Source: Bogoriella caseilytica (GTDB lineage Bacteria > Actinomycetota > Actinomycetes > Actinomycetales > Actinomycetaceae). Taken from it: a stretch of DNA of 64,000 bases. Positions within the stretch are counted from its first letter, which is position 1; every line of letters starts with the position of its first letter. The DNA lies in NCBI RefSeq assembly GCF_003752405.1, contig NZ_RKHK01000001.1, forward strand, positions 434,001 through 498,000. The letters run 5' to 3'. This document shows positions 37,554-45,390 of the stretch, piece after piece. Under the pieces are notes generated by a model, which was given only the letters and a program-made list of their open reading frames with translations, was not told the origin of the DNA and searched no databases. The position numbers and the translations under genes were made by a program.

Positions 37554-37784
37554 CAGTTCAGACGCCTTCCGTTGCGAGCCGGGCCGTCTCGTCCCCCAGG
37601 ACACGGCTTCGTCAGATTGTCACAATACGGTTACATTGCGAGCATTGCGTGCCCTGGGCACGATCGGTGCGACATTTCACGGTACCGCTTCCGCGAGCGC
37701 AGCACTGCTCCGGATCACGGTAGCCGTGGCCTTCGCTGTCCGAGCGGGCTACCGTGGCTCCGCTACGACCATGTCAGGAGTGAG

Positions 37785-38846
37785 ATGAACCAGTCCGCCG
37801 AATCCGACGAACGGCCGTCCTTTCCCGTTGTGCTGCGGGGATACGACCGCGCCCAGGTGGACCAGCGCGTGCGCGCCCTGGAATCCTCCCTGGCTGAAGC
37901 CCGCAGCAAGGTGGCCGAGCTGGACTCCCGGCTGTTGCAGGTCTCCGGCGAGCTGTCCGAGACCCAGAACCAGCTCAAGGAGTTGGGCCAGCCCAGCTTC
38001 TCCAGCCTCGGCTCGCGCGCCGAGCGCCTGCTCCGCACCGCCGAGGAGCAGGCTTTCGACGTCATCTCCCGCGCCAATGCCGACGGGGACCGGATCATCG
38101 CCCGGGCGCAGGACCAGGCGCAGTCGCTGACGCAGAGCGCCGAACAGGAGGCCTCCACGCTGCTGGCTCAGGCCCGCCGCGAGGCCGAGCAGACCACCAG
38201 CGCTGCCACGGACAGCGCCACGACCACCGAGGCGGCCGCGCGCCGTCGCGCCGAGGAACTGGTCGCCTCCGCCGAGCGTGAGGCCGAGCGCCTGCGCGGG
38301 GATGTCGAGGGTGAGGTCAACGACAAGCGCACCGGGCTGGAACGTGAACTCGGCCTGATGCGTGCGCGCGTGGAGGAAGAGGCCGCCCGGCTCCGTTCGG
38401 GTGCCGAGGTCGAAGCCACGGAGATCCACCAAGCGGCTCTCGATCGTGCCGGGAGCATCGTGGAGGAAGCCGAAGCGCGCGCCGAGGCGGCCGAACGCCG
38501 TCTGGCCGAAGCGGTGGAGCGCACCGAGGCTGTGGAGCGCGAGGCCGATGACCGCATCCGCTCCCACCGGGCCGAGACCGAGAGCGAAGCCGCCTCACTG
38601 ATCGAGAACGCCCGGCAGGATGCGGACCGCCGCCGTCAAGAGGCAGCCGCCGCGGCCCGGGAGGCGCAGGAGAGCGCCGAGCGGCGGGTGGAGGAACTGA
38701 ACCGTCAGCGCGACGCGATCGGCTCCTACCTCGAGGACGTGCGCTCCATGCTCGCCGGCCGCGACGGGCTCACTCCGCCGCTGCCGCCCGCTGCCACAGC
38801 TGACGCAGAGGACGCGCCACCGCCGCCGGAGTCTCCAGAGCGCTGA
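37785..38846 (+). CDS. DivIVA-domain coiled-coil protein
   Basis: 353 residues. The N-terminus FPVVLRGYDRAQVDQRVRAL is the DivIVA/GpsB-like membrane-binding motif; residues ~35-320 are almost continuous coiled coil rich in Ala, Glu and Arg; the tail is Pro-rich. Likely a polar or septal scaffold (Wag31/FilP-like role). SD AGGAG precedes ATG 37785 by four bases. The last 77 bp overlap the convergent hydrolase gene. Confidence 0.83.
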   Translation: MNQSAESDERPSFPVVLRGYDRAQVDQRVRALESSLAEARSKVAELDSRLLQVSGELSETQNQLKELGQPSFSSLGSRAERLLRTAEEQAFDVISRANADGDRIIARAQDQAQSLTQSAEQEASTLLAQARREAEQTTSAATDSATTTEAAARRRAEELVASAEREAERLRGDVEGEVNDKRTGLERELGLMRARVEEEAARLRSGAEVEATEIHQAALDRAGSIVEEAEARAEAAERRLAEAVERTEAVEREADDRIRSHRAETESEAASLIENARQDADRRRQEAAAAAREAQESAERRVEELNRQRDAIGSYLEDVRSMLAGRDGLTPPLPPAATADAEDAPPPPESPER

Positions 38847-39600
38847 GGTGCCCGGCGCCGGGCACCGTCACCACATCGGCGTCACTGAGCTGGCGAGCCA
38901 TGGCCGCAACATCGTCATCGCCGATGGTGGCGTCCTCGGCGCCTCGGAGCACGAGAGCGGGGATGCTCAGCCCTGCCAGCGTCGCGAGCCGGTCACGCCG
39001 TCCTGCCATCGCCCGCTGCGCCCAGGCCACTCCTGCCGGCGGCGCGGCGGCCAGCCAAGTCCTCACCGTCTCGACCACCTCGGGCCGCTCACGGCGGGTC
39101 GTCTCACCGACGATCGTGTCGATCATGGGCGCCGTGGCTCGCGTGCCCAGGGCTCCCGTGACCCGTTCCGCCATCCGGATCCTCGTGGCCCGGGCCTGGG
39201 CGGTATCCGCCGTGGCCTTGGTGTCCAGCAGTCCGAGCCCGGCGAGCATCTCCGGATGCTGCTCTGCGAGCGCGAGCGCGGTGTAGCCGCCCATGGAGAG
39301 CCCGGCGACCACGGCGCGCTCGATCCCCTCCGCTCGCAACGCGCTGGCGACGGCTTCGGCGTAGGTGCGCAGCGAGGGAGCGATGGGGCATCCCAGGGAG
39401 CGAGCAAGCTGACTGGCGGGCGGGGAGGCCCCGAAACCGGGAGCGTCGACCGTGACCACCGGGAGGTCGCCCAGCTCGGCGAGCATCGGCTCCCACATCC
39501 GTGAGTCGAGGGGGAAGGCGTGGAGAAGAACCAGCGGGATCGTGCCCTGATGCCCGTCGGAACTCTGCGGGTCACGGACGTGCACGGACAATCTGCTCAT
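38770..39600 (-). CDS. Alpha/beta-fold hydrolase
   Basis: 276 residues. Oxyanion-region motif LLHAFPLDSRMW, nucleophile Ser in GLSMGGYTAL (near residue 108), acid in LVLRGAEDATI and His in GAGHLSALE. A small-molecule esterase or hydrolase of unknown substrate. Start ATG 39600. Its 3' end overlaps the DivIVA-like gene by 77 bp. Confidence 0.88.
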   Translation of the reverse strand: MSRLSVHVRDPQSSDGHQGTIPLVLLHAFPLDSRMWEPMLAELGDLPVVTVDAPGFGASPPASQLARSLGCPIAPSLRTYAEAVASALRAEGIERAVVAGLSMGGYTALALAEQHPEMLAGLGLLDTKATADTAQARATRIRMAERVTGALGTRATAPMIDTIVGETTRRERPEVVETVRTWLAAAPPAGVAWAQRAMAGRRDRLATLAGLSIPALVLRGAEDATIGDDDVAAMARQLSDADVVTVPGAGHLSALETPAAVARPLRQLWQRAAAAE

Positions 39601-39662
39601 AGACCGAGGATGGCACGCGCCACGCCGGCGCGCATCAGCCTGAGCGGCGGCTTTCTCGTGAC

Positions 39663-39956
39663 TCAGCGGCGTCCGAAACGATTCCAGCAGGGCGAGTGCC
39701 AATGGCGGCGCTCGGCCAACGCCGCCTCGGCTCCTAGCAGGTGCTCGGCGGGCCAGGCCACCACGTGCGGCGTGCCGGCCGCGATCATCTGGTCACAGCC
39801 CGGGCAGCGGTAGGTCTTGTCGGAGCCTCGCACCTGGCGCACCCGGTGATCCTCCCCACCGGGGCCCCGGTCGGATCGGGTGAGGCCACCGAGCCTCGCG
39901 GGATCGAGCGGGACGTGCTCTGCGGCGTAGGGGCGCTTCCGGGAACGACGGACCAT
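39663..39956 (-). CDS. Small Cys/His-rich protein, probable zinc binding
   Basis: 97 residues: a basic N-terminal half, then CPGCDQMIAAGTPHVV and HWHSPCW, which could make a zinc site with CxxC, His and Cys. Conserved small proteins of this look occur in actinobacteria, sometimes mislabelled ATP/GTP-binding protein; no P-loop is present here. ATG 39956 overlaps the stop of the upstream GH1-like gene by one base, so it is the third gene of the nagA operon. Confidence 0.75.
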   Translation of the reverse strand: MVRRSRKRPYAAEHVPLDPARLGGLTRSDRGPGGEDHRVRQVRGSDKTYRCPGCDQMIAAGTPHVVAWPAEHLLGAEAALAERRHWHSPCWNRFGRR

Positions 39957-40987
39957 CAGGGGGCCTCCTCGGCAAGCACCTGACCCGTGACCGCCGCCCC
40001 ATCCGTGCGCGCCCTGACCACTGCTTCCTCGAGTGCCGCCCGCGCTGCGGGGTCCCGCACGTCAGCGCCGGCCATCGCGAGCATGGGGTGGCCGTCGTAG
40101 GCGTTGTCCAAGGCGGTGAGCAGGTCGTAGTAGGCCTCGGCGCGATCCTGCGCGGCCTCGTGCACCACCATGTCGACGTCGTCCAGATCAAACCAGCCGG
40201 CGCGCGAGCCGGCGATCATGCCGGTCTGCACCTCCCGAGCCGAGACCGGGGGCCGGTGCACGGCGACCAGGAGGTCGAGGTGCTGCCGGATCGCCACGAG
40301 ATCCCCGGGCCGGACGAAGCTCCAGTCACTGACCTCGCGCGTGCGTCGGCGCAGCTCCACCGGGTACGAGCCGTCCAGGAGCGGTCCGAGGAAGACGTGG
40401 TTGCCGTACAGGGCCACTCGGTGGGCCGCGGCGAGATCGGCCGCCCGCTCAGGGTCAGCGGCGCGAGGCACGTGCAGCCGCAGGGCGAGACCGATCCGCG
40501 CGCCGGTCGCGGCCTCACGCACGGCGAGAGCAGCGAGCCCATGCGCGAGGTTCAGATGGTGGGCCGCGGCGAGCGCCGTGGCGGGCTGCGGCCGCTGGTA
40601 GGCGCCGAAGGCGATCTGCCAGGGATCCTCCACGGTGATCCAGAGAGCCGGCTCGTGATGCGTCGCATGCAACCGGGTGACCACCTGGCGGGCATAGCTC
40701 GCGAAAGCCTCGGCGACACCGCGATGTGCCCACCCAGCCGCAGCCAGCGCGGCCGGGAGGTCACCCGCGTGCAACACCACGGCGGGAACTCGCCCGCGAC
40801 GCCGCACGTCCTCCATGGCGCCCGCGGCCTCCTCGATCGCCGGCTCGTGGAGCGGGGCCGCACCGGGCGTCACTTCTGAAGGGAGGGGATCCTGAAGGCG
40901 CAGCGCACCGGAGTCTTCACCGCGCGTGAGCTGGGCCTCGGGCTGTAGATCGCGCCAGGAGAGCCGGATGAGCTGATACGAGGTCAT
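39956..40987 (-). CDS. Degenerate GH1 glycosidase homologue (pseudoenzyme)
   Basis: 343 residues. The chain follows beta-glucosidase GH1 end to end: SWRDLQPEA (for SWPRIQPEG), VVLHAGDLPAALAAAGW (for TLYHWDLPQALEDAGGW), FASYARQVVTRL, AAAHHLNLAHGLA, LDGSYPVELRRR, DWSFVRPGDLVAI. But the acid/base motif TxNEPW reads TVEDPW, and the nucleophile motif ITENGA is replaced by AMAGAD, so both catalytic Glu are gone, and the first ~60 and last ~60 residues of the barrel are missing. The frame is intact and coupled to nagA by ATGA, so it is a maintained protein rather than an obvious pseudogene. Likely a sugar-binding or regulatory role (inference). Confidence 0.75.
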   Translation of the reverse strand: MTSYQLIRLSWRDLQPEAQLTRGEDSGALRLQDPLPSEVTPGAAPLHEPAIEEAAGAMEDVRRRGRVPAVVLHAGDLPAALAAAGWAHRGVAEAFASYARQVVTRLHATHHEPALWITVEDPWQIAFGAYQRPQPATALAAAHHLNLAHGLAALAVREAATGARIGLALRLHVPRAADPERAADLAAAHRVALYGNHVFLGPLLDGSYPVELRRRTREVSDWSFVRPGDLVAIRQHLDLLVAVHRPPVSAREVQTGMIAGSRAGWFDLDDVDMVVHEAAQDRAEAYYDLLTALDNAYDGHPMLAMAGADVRDPAARAALEEAVVRARTDGAAVTGQVLAEEAP

Positions 40988-42177
40988 GTGACCTCGCGCC
41001 CGCGGCGGAAGACCTTGACGGGGCGCAGCTGCTCGTCCGCGAGGAGCAGATCCGCGCGGCGGCCGGGTTCCAGCGCACCGATCTGTGGATCACCGAGCAC
41101 CTCGGCGGGGGTGGTGGAGGCCATGCGTACGGCATCGACCAGGGCGACCCCACCCTCGGTGGTCGCCCGCACGATATCGATGAGGTGCGCGGTGCCTCCC
41201 GCGATGCTGCCGGGCTGGCCGTCGTCGGTGCTCAACCGCGCCACGCCATCGGTGACCGTGACATCGAGGCTGCCGAGGCGGTAGGAGCCATCGGCCATGC
41301 CGGCGGCCGCCATCGCGTCGGTGACCAGCACCGCGGCGCGGCTCCCCACGAGCTCACACACCTCACGCACGACCTCGGGGGCCACGTGCACGCCGTCACC
41401 GATGAGTTCCACCACGACCTCGCCACGCACGGCCGCCGCGAGGAGTTCGCCGATCGGGCCGGGGTCGCGGTGGTGCCAGGGACGCATGGCGTTGAACAGG
41501 TGGGTGGCCGTGGCGCGCCGGTGGGGGCGCAACCGGCCGAGGGTACTGGCGAGCGCGGCGGCGGTGTCGGCCGGGCCGGCGTCGGTATGACCCCAGGAAG
41601 GCAGAGCACCGGCGGAGATGAGGGCGTCAGCGCAGGCGAGGGCACCGGGCAGCTCCGGAGCCAGGGTCATGGTCACGAGGTGGCCGCCCGCCAGCTCGGC
41701 GAGCTCGGCGGTGAGCGCCGGATCGGGCAGGCTCAGCGCCTCTGGGTCGTGGGCGCCACACCGGGCGGCGGAGAGGAAGGGCCCTTCGAGGTGGATGCCC
41801 GCGATCTCTTCGCTGTCCGCCAGCTCGGCGAGGAGGCGCACACGTGCCCGTAGCGTCTCGGGCGTGGCGCTCACCAGCGAGGCCACCAGCGAGGTCGTCC
41901 CGTGCCGGCGATGCTCGGCGACTGCGGTCATTGCGGAGGCGCGGTCGGTGGCATCGGGGAAGGAGGCTCCGCCGCCGCCATGGTTGTGCAGGTCCACCAG
42001 CCCCGGCAGCAGGTAGGGCCACGGCTCTCCAGCCGCGTCGAGTTCCGCGGCGAATCCGGCCTCGGCGGCCTCACCCTCGCTGCCGACCCAGGCGATCCGA
42101 TCCCCGTCGAACACCAAGGCGCCGTCGTCGATGACCTGATCAGGAGTGACCAGCCGGCCGCGCAGCAAGGTGCTCAT
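40984..42177 (-). CDS. nagA: N-acetylglucosamine-6-phosphate deacetylase
   Basis: 397 residues, amidohydrolase fold. Metal and catalytic residues appear in LVDLHNHGGGGASF, GIHLEGPFLS, SWGHTDAG, ATHLFNAM and VLVTDAMAA (catalytic Asp). It converts GlcNAc-6-P to glucosamine-6-P and acetate in amino-sugar and cell-wall recycling. First gene of a three-gene coupled operon. Start ATG 42177; no strong SD. Confidence 0.95.
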   Translation of the reverse strand: MSTLLRGRLVTPDQVIDDGALVFDGDRIAWVGSEGEAAEAGFAAELDAAGEPWPYLLPGLVDLHNHGGGGASFPDATDRASAMTAVAEHRRHGTTSLVASLVSATPETLRARVRLLAELADSEEIAGIHLEGPFLSAARCGAHDPEALSLPDPALTAELAELAGGHLVTMTLAPELPGALACADALISAGALPSWGHTDAGPADTAAALASTLGRLRPHRRATATHLFNAMRPWHHRDPGPIGELLAAAVRGEVVVELIGDGVHVAPEVVREVCELVGSRAAVLVTDAMAAAGMADGSYRLGSLDVTVTDGVARLSTDDGQPGSIAGGTAHLIDIVRATTEGGVALVDAVRMASTTPAEVLGDPQIGALEPGRRADLLLADEQLRPVKVFRRGREVT

Positions 42178-42246
42178 GCACCTATCCAATCATTCCGAGG
42201 TACCGGTCAAGGCGCCCAGCTCGGCCGCCCGCTCAATCGCGTTGAA

Positions 42247-42420
42247 CTACTCCATGTCCTTGACCGCACGGAGCGACATCACCACAGTCTCAGCGATCTC
42301 TGCGCGGCGCGTGATCAGCTCCGCCACGTTGGTGCGGTAGACCTCATCCGTGAGATCGGTATGACCCACCGCGAAGCTCTCCTGGCCGAACATCTCCAGC
42401 AGGTGCGGGTGACAACGCAC
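42247..42420 (-). CDS. Short frame of unknown origin, possible gene remnant
   Basis: 57 residues from GTG 42420 to TAG 42247, with in-frame stops a few codons before the GTG. It begins VRCHPHLLEMFGQESFAVG and ends with a helical, charged segment (ELITRRAEIAETVVMSLRAV). It reads like the end of a larger protein more than a complete gene; no SD is visible and I do not recognise the family. The rest of the 380-bp gap between nagA and the next gene (42178-42246 and 42421-42558) shows nothing further. Confidence 0.35.
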   Translation of the reverse strand: MRCHPHLLEMFGQESFAVGHTDLTDEVYRTNVAELITRRAEIAETVVMSLRAVKDME

Positions 42421-42558
42421 GCAGCTGCTGCCCGAGTCTAGGCGTTTCGGGCTCTAGCCCCATGCAACTCGAGGGTGAGACACGACTACTCTGCCGGCAT
42501 CCTGTCCCAGAGCCGGCAAGCAGACTCCACTCGGGCGCCGCCAGCCGGCCATGCGTCG

Positions 42559-44355
42559 CTACGGCGCTCGGTGTCTCGGATGGCTGCGCCGGGGCAAAGG
42601 ACTCTTCCACTTCGCTCGTCCCGCAAAACGCTTCAACACCAAGACACCGACGACGATGACAGCCAGCACGATACTCAGCTCCACCACGGGAATGCCCAGG
42701 GAGGCCGCTCCCTGATCGAGGTAGCCCGCCGAAACGGTGACAACCCCACCTTCAGCGAGATCGGCTCCACTCTCGGTGCGTAACGTCAACCAACGTACTT
42801 CCTCGCTGGCTAGCCAGCGGCCACCGTAAAGTGCGACGCGACCGTCGCCGGGAATTCCCCCGTACGAGACCACAGCCAGTTCGCGGCCGCTATCCAGGCC
42901 ATCCAGCCGCAGTTCGGTTGCCGACACGAGCTCCGTGGGCATCGAGGCCGCGGGCAGGATACCGACCTGGTTATCCGCCCCACGTGCCGCTTCACCGGCA
43001 CCGTCGTACGCGGACATGCGCTGTCGGCGATAATTCCATGGGTTGTCATCACCGTTCGCCTCGATGATCAGGCGGTCATCGTTCTCGTCTTCATTTTCTG
43101 AGCGCGCAGAAATGTGGACTTGGAGCGACTCGGCACCCGAAGGTATCTGCAGGTGAACCGCATTAGCGCCTCCCGCCGGGATTTCGTGACGGGAAATCGG
43201 GTCGGCCGCCCCATAGATCACCGCTCGCGAACCCGCCACGAAGTTGCTTCCGCGCTGCGGGAAGTACTCGATGTCTTGGAGACTCGAGAGCTGCGTCCAA
43301 CGACCTACTTCTTGGCCCACCGGGTTGAAATGCTCATCTCGAGTGCCATGTTGCGAGCGGTAGGTATTCCACACACTAGTATTTGTGTAATCGGCATAGT
43401 GAACCATCCATGGTCCGAAGATGCCCTCGGGAGCCGCCGCTGCGGTATTCCACCCCACCCGCGGCTCACCCAACTGGTCGAAAACTAACCGGTCTTCCTC
43501 ATGCTCTCGATCGGGCCGATACGTCAGCGCCTCGCCGGTGATGCGCTGAACTCGATAGTTGGACCCTTCGGAGTCACTGTTGATCGCGGACCACACCCGA
43601 TCTCCGCGACGATTGACATTGTGCTCACTCGAGCGGGTTTGGCCGATGACCACAAGGTCGTGGAGATCCTGCGGAAGGTCGGGAAACTCGAGGCTTGGTG
43701 CGTCCTCCTCCAGCGCGTCTTCCGCCACTGCGTAACTCTCATCGACGGCAAAGAGTTGGAGTCGTGAGCCCGGAGCGAAAGCCGAACCCTCGGCGTCGAG
43801 GCGCAGTGTGATGGAGTTGATGGCTTCGTGCGGCTCCCAATGCGCCATGGTCGCACTGATGTGGTCCTCATTGGCCGCGCCTTGACTCAATACGTGTTTG
43901 CTCTGGTCAGTCACGAATGCCCACGGAATGGTGGATCGCCCACCACCGAAACGATCGCCACCCGCGGCTGGAACAGGCATGAGTCCGGCACTATTTTGGT
44001 CGAACCTCACCTCGGTATCTAGCGTTTCTCCGATACCGAAAAGTTCCCGTTCAAGATAGTTCGCGTCTTCGTCACTGTTGAAGACGGCTTCAACCTGGAC
44101 TGGCTCGTTTCCGCCACCGACCGCTGCAGCCGAAATCTCTAGGATGAGATGTCGGGCATCATCAGGTACATCATCCTCGATGTCGTCGAAGACAACCTCT
44201 GCTTGAGCGGAACTGATGGTTTCCTCAGCGATCAGTACCGTCGCCACAGGCATCGCTTCAGCCGCGGTGGGGTTCACCACCATAGAACCACCAGCCAGTG
44301 CCAGGCCTACCAGTGCGTACATAGCGCGACGCGCTGGTACTCGAGCCTCACTCAA
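42559..44355 (-). CDS. Secreted membrane-anchored protein with three phage-tail-like beta domains
   Basis: 598 residues. N-terminal signal peptide (hydrophobic ALVGLALAGGSMVV, cleavage near AEA), a long extracellular part, and a C-terminal membrane helix (VVELSIVLAVIVVGVLVL) followed by a basic tail. Three related beta-rich units are seen, each with an (N)D...NY core: VFNSDEDANYLERELFG, INSDSEGSNYRVQRITG and ANGDDNPWNYRRQRMS, each ending with GSRLQLFAVD, GSRAVIYGAAD or GRELAVVSYGG. This resembles repeated domains in phage tail proteins. TTG 44355 is the probable start, with GAGG upstream; ATG 44322 is possible. GC content is visibly lower than in neighbours, suggesting transfer. Confidence 0.75.
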   Translation of the reverse strand: MSEARVPARRAMYALVGLALAGGSMVVNPTAAEAMPVATVLIAEETISSAQAEVVFDDIEDDVPDDARHLILEISAAAVGGGNEPVQVEAVFNSDEDANYLERELFGIGETLDTEVRFDQNSAGLMPVPAAGGDRFGGGRSTIPWAFVTDQSKHVLSQGAANEDHISATMAHWEPHEAINSITLRLDAEGSAFAPGSRLQLFAVDESYAVAEDALEEDAPSLEFPDLPQDLHDLVVIGQTRSSEHNVNRRGDRVWSAINSDSEGSNYRVQRITGEALTYRPDREHEEDRLVFDQLGEPRVGWNTAAAAPEGIFGPWMVHYADYTNTSVWNTYRSQHGTRDEHFNPVGQEVGRWTQLSSLQDIEYFPQRGSNFVAGSRAVIYGAADPISRHEIPAGGANAVHLQIPSGAESLQVHISARSENEDENDDRLIIEANGDDNPWNYRRQRMSAYDGAGEAARGADNQVGILPAASMPTELVSATELRLDGLDSGRELAVVSYGGIPGDGRVALYGGRWLASEEVRWLTLRTESGADLAEGGVVTVSAGYLDQGAASLGIPVVELSIVLAVIVVGVLVLKRFAGRAKWKSPLPRRSHPRHRAP

Positions 44356-44579
44356 GTCAGACCTCTCTCAGAACTTCGTCCGGCGCCTTCCGACGGACCG
44401 GGCAAGAACGTGCCGGAAAATGCCAACGTCCCCAGTAAGCGCCGCTGCGGATCAAGGCTTCGACGGCTCTACGTTGACTGTCTCCGGCGTCGCTGTGACC
44501 ATAGCTCATCGGCCGCATCTCATGACTTGCTGCCGTCTTCGTCTATGCCCCGCTCTCCCCGTGACCCGCGCTGCCCATC

Positions 44580-44987
44580 GTGCGGTGGTGCGGGCCTCCA
44601 CCGACGCTCGGAGGCGGCGACCTGGCCTCGGATTGCTTTCCGGAGGGCGATGGTCAGGTGCCGGTGGCCATGGTCGAGGCGGTCGGTCTTCTCTTCGACG
44701 AACTCGATGATCCGAGGATCGCCCTGTGCCCCACCTTGCACCGCAACGTTCCCGCCTTCCCCAACTACTTGTCCTACCACGTGTACTTGTCCTACCACGC
44801 GCTTCCCCACCTGCCCGAGTCGGAGTCCAGCGGTGCCGCGCCCCCGGGAGCCGATGCCGCGGTGTCGTGCGTCAACTGGCCGCAGGCGGCTGAACTCGGA
44901 GCCACGGCACTTCCCAATACCCAGCACGGCGTCGAGGTCCTCTGGGTGATCCCAGACGAGGCGATCGAGGTCGCGCGACGAGAATGA
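44580..44987 (+). CDS. Hypothetical protein, perhaps truncated
   Basis: 135 residues from GTG 44580. Third-position GC is high throughout 44690-44985, which supports coding on this strand rather than on the opposite one. The C-terminus GVEVLWVIPDEAIEVARRE loosely resembles the end of suppressor-of-fused-like domains, but the match is weak. The N-terminus lacks an SD and a hydrophobic core, so the frame may be the 3' part of a decayed gene. The 224 bp between 44356 and 44579 show no gene I can support. Confidence 0.4.
   Translation: MRWCGPPPTLGGGDLASDCFPEGDGQVPVAMVEAVGLLFDELDDPRIALCPTLHRNVPAFPNYLSYHVYLSYHALPHLPESESSGAAPPGADAAVSCVNWPQAAELGATALPNTQHGVEVLWVIPDEAIEVARRE
44766..44801 (+). repeat. 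In-frame 18-bp tandem duplication
   Basis: Two adjacent 18-bp copies (44766-44783 and 44784-44801) differing by one base, encoding YLSYHV then YLSYHA inside the hypothetical gene at 44580-44987. Confidence 0.8.
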
Positions 44988-45066
44988 ATGATGGATTGAG
45001 CATGCGGCATTCACGATGAGATCGGATCTCGGAACGGGGTGCCCGGCACTAGCCGGCCACGCCTGT

Positions 45067-45390
45067 TCACGGTTCGCGATAGGCACGCGCGTACCGCTGC
45101 GCCACCAGCGGCCAGACCAGATCCACCCCGTGAGAGACCGAGCTGACCGGTGCTGCCACGGGACTGAAGAGTACGAAGGAGTGCCGGATCAGCCGACCGG
45201 CGGCATCGCGCCGACCGATCGGATCGGCGAACCGAAGCGCCACTGCGGCGCCAGCACGCTCACAGACCTCCGGCTCGGAAGCCACCGCCGCGAAGGCGCG
45301 CTCGTACTCGGGGAGCGGATCGGGGAACCCTCCGTCGTCGAGAAAACGGAAGCCCCAGGACCGGCCACGAGTCGCCCAGATCATTCTCAT
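45067..45390 (-). CDS. 107-residue partner of NTPase, unknown
   Basis: 107 residues beginning MRMIWATRGRSWGFRFL; contains acidic DDGGFPDPLPEYERAF and a hydrophobic SFVLFSPVAAPVSS. No membrane helix. ATG 45390 overlaps the NTPase stop (ATGA), so it is translated together with it. Not recognised; a direct binding partner or effector regulator of the NTPase is the simplest reading from context. Confidence 0.7.
   Translation of the reverse strand: MRMIWATRGRSWGFRFLDDGGFPDPLPEYERAFAAVASEPEVCERAGAAVALRFADPIGRRDAAGRLIRHSFVLFSPVAAPVSSVSHGVDLVWPLVAQRYARAYREP

Noticed and set aside
44149-44949. 266-residue plus-strand frame
   Set aside because: Its first part is antisense to the secreted protein's signal region and the rest is a Pro/Arg/Ser shadow of the frame starting at 44580.
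44520-45086. 188-residue minus-strand frame
   Set aside because: Composition is Gly/Arg/Val shadow-like, and codon third-position GC supports the plus-strand frame instead.
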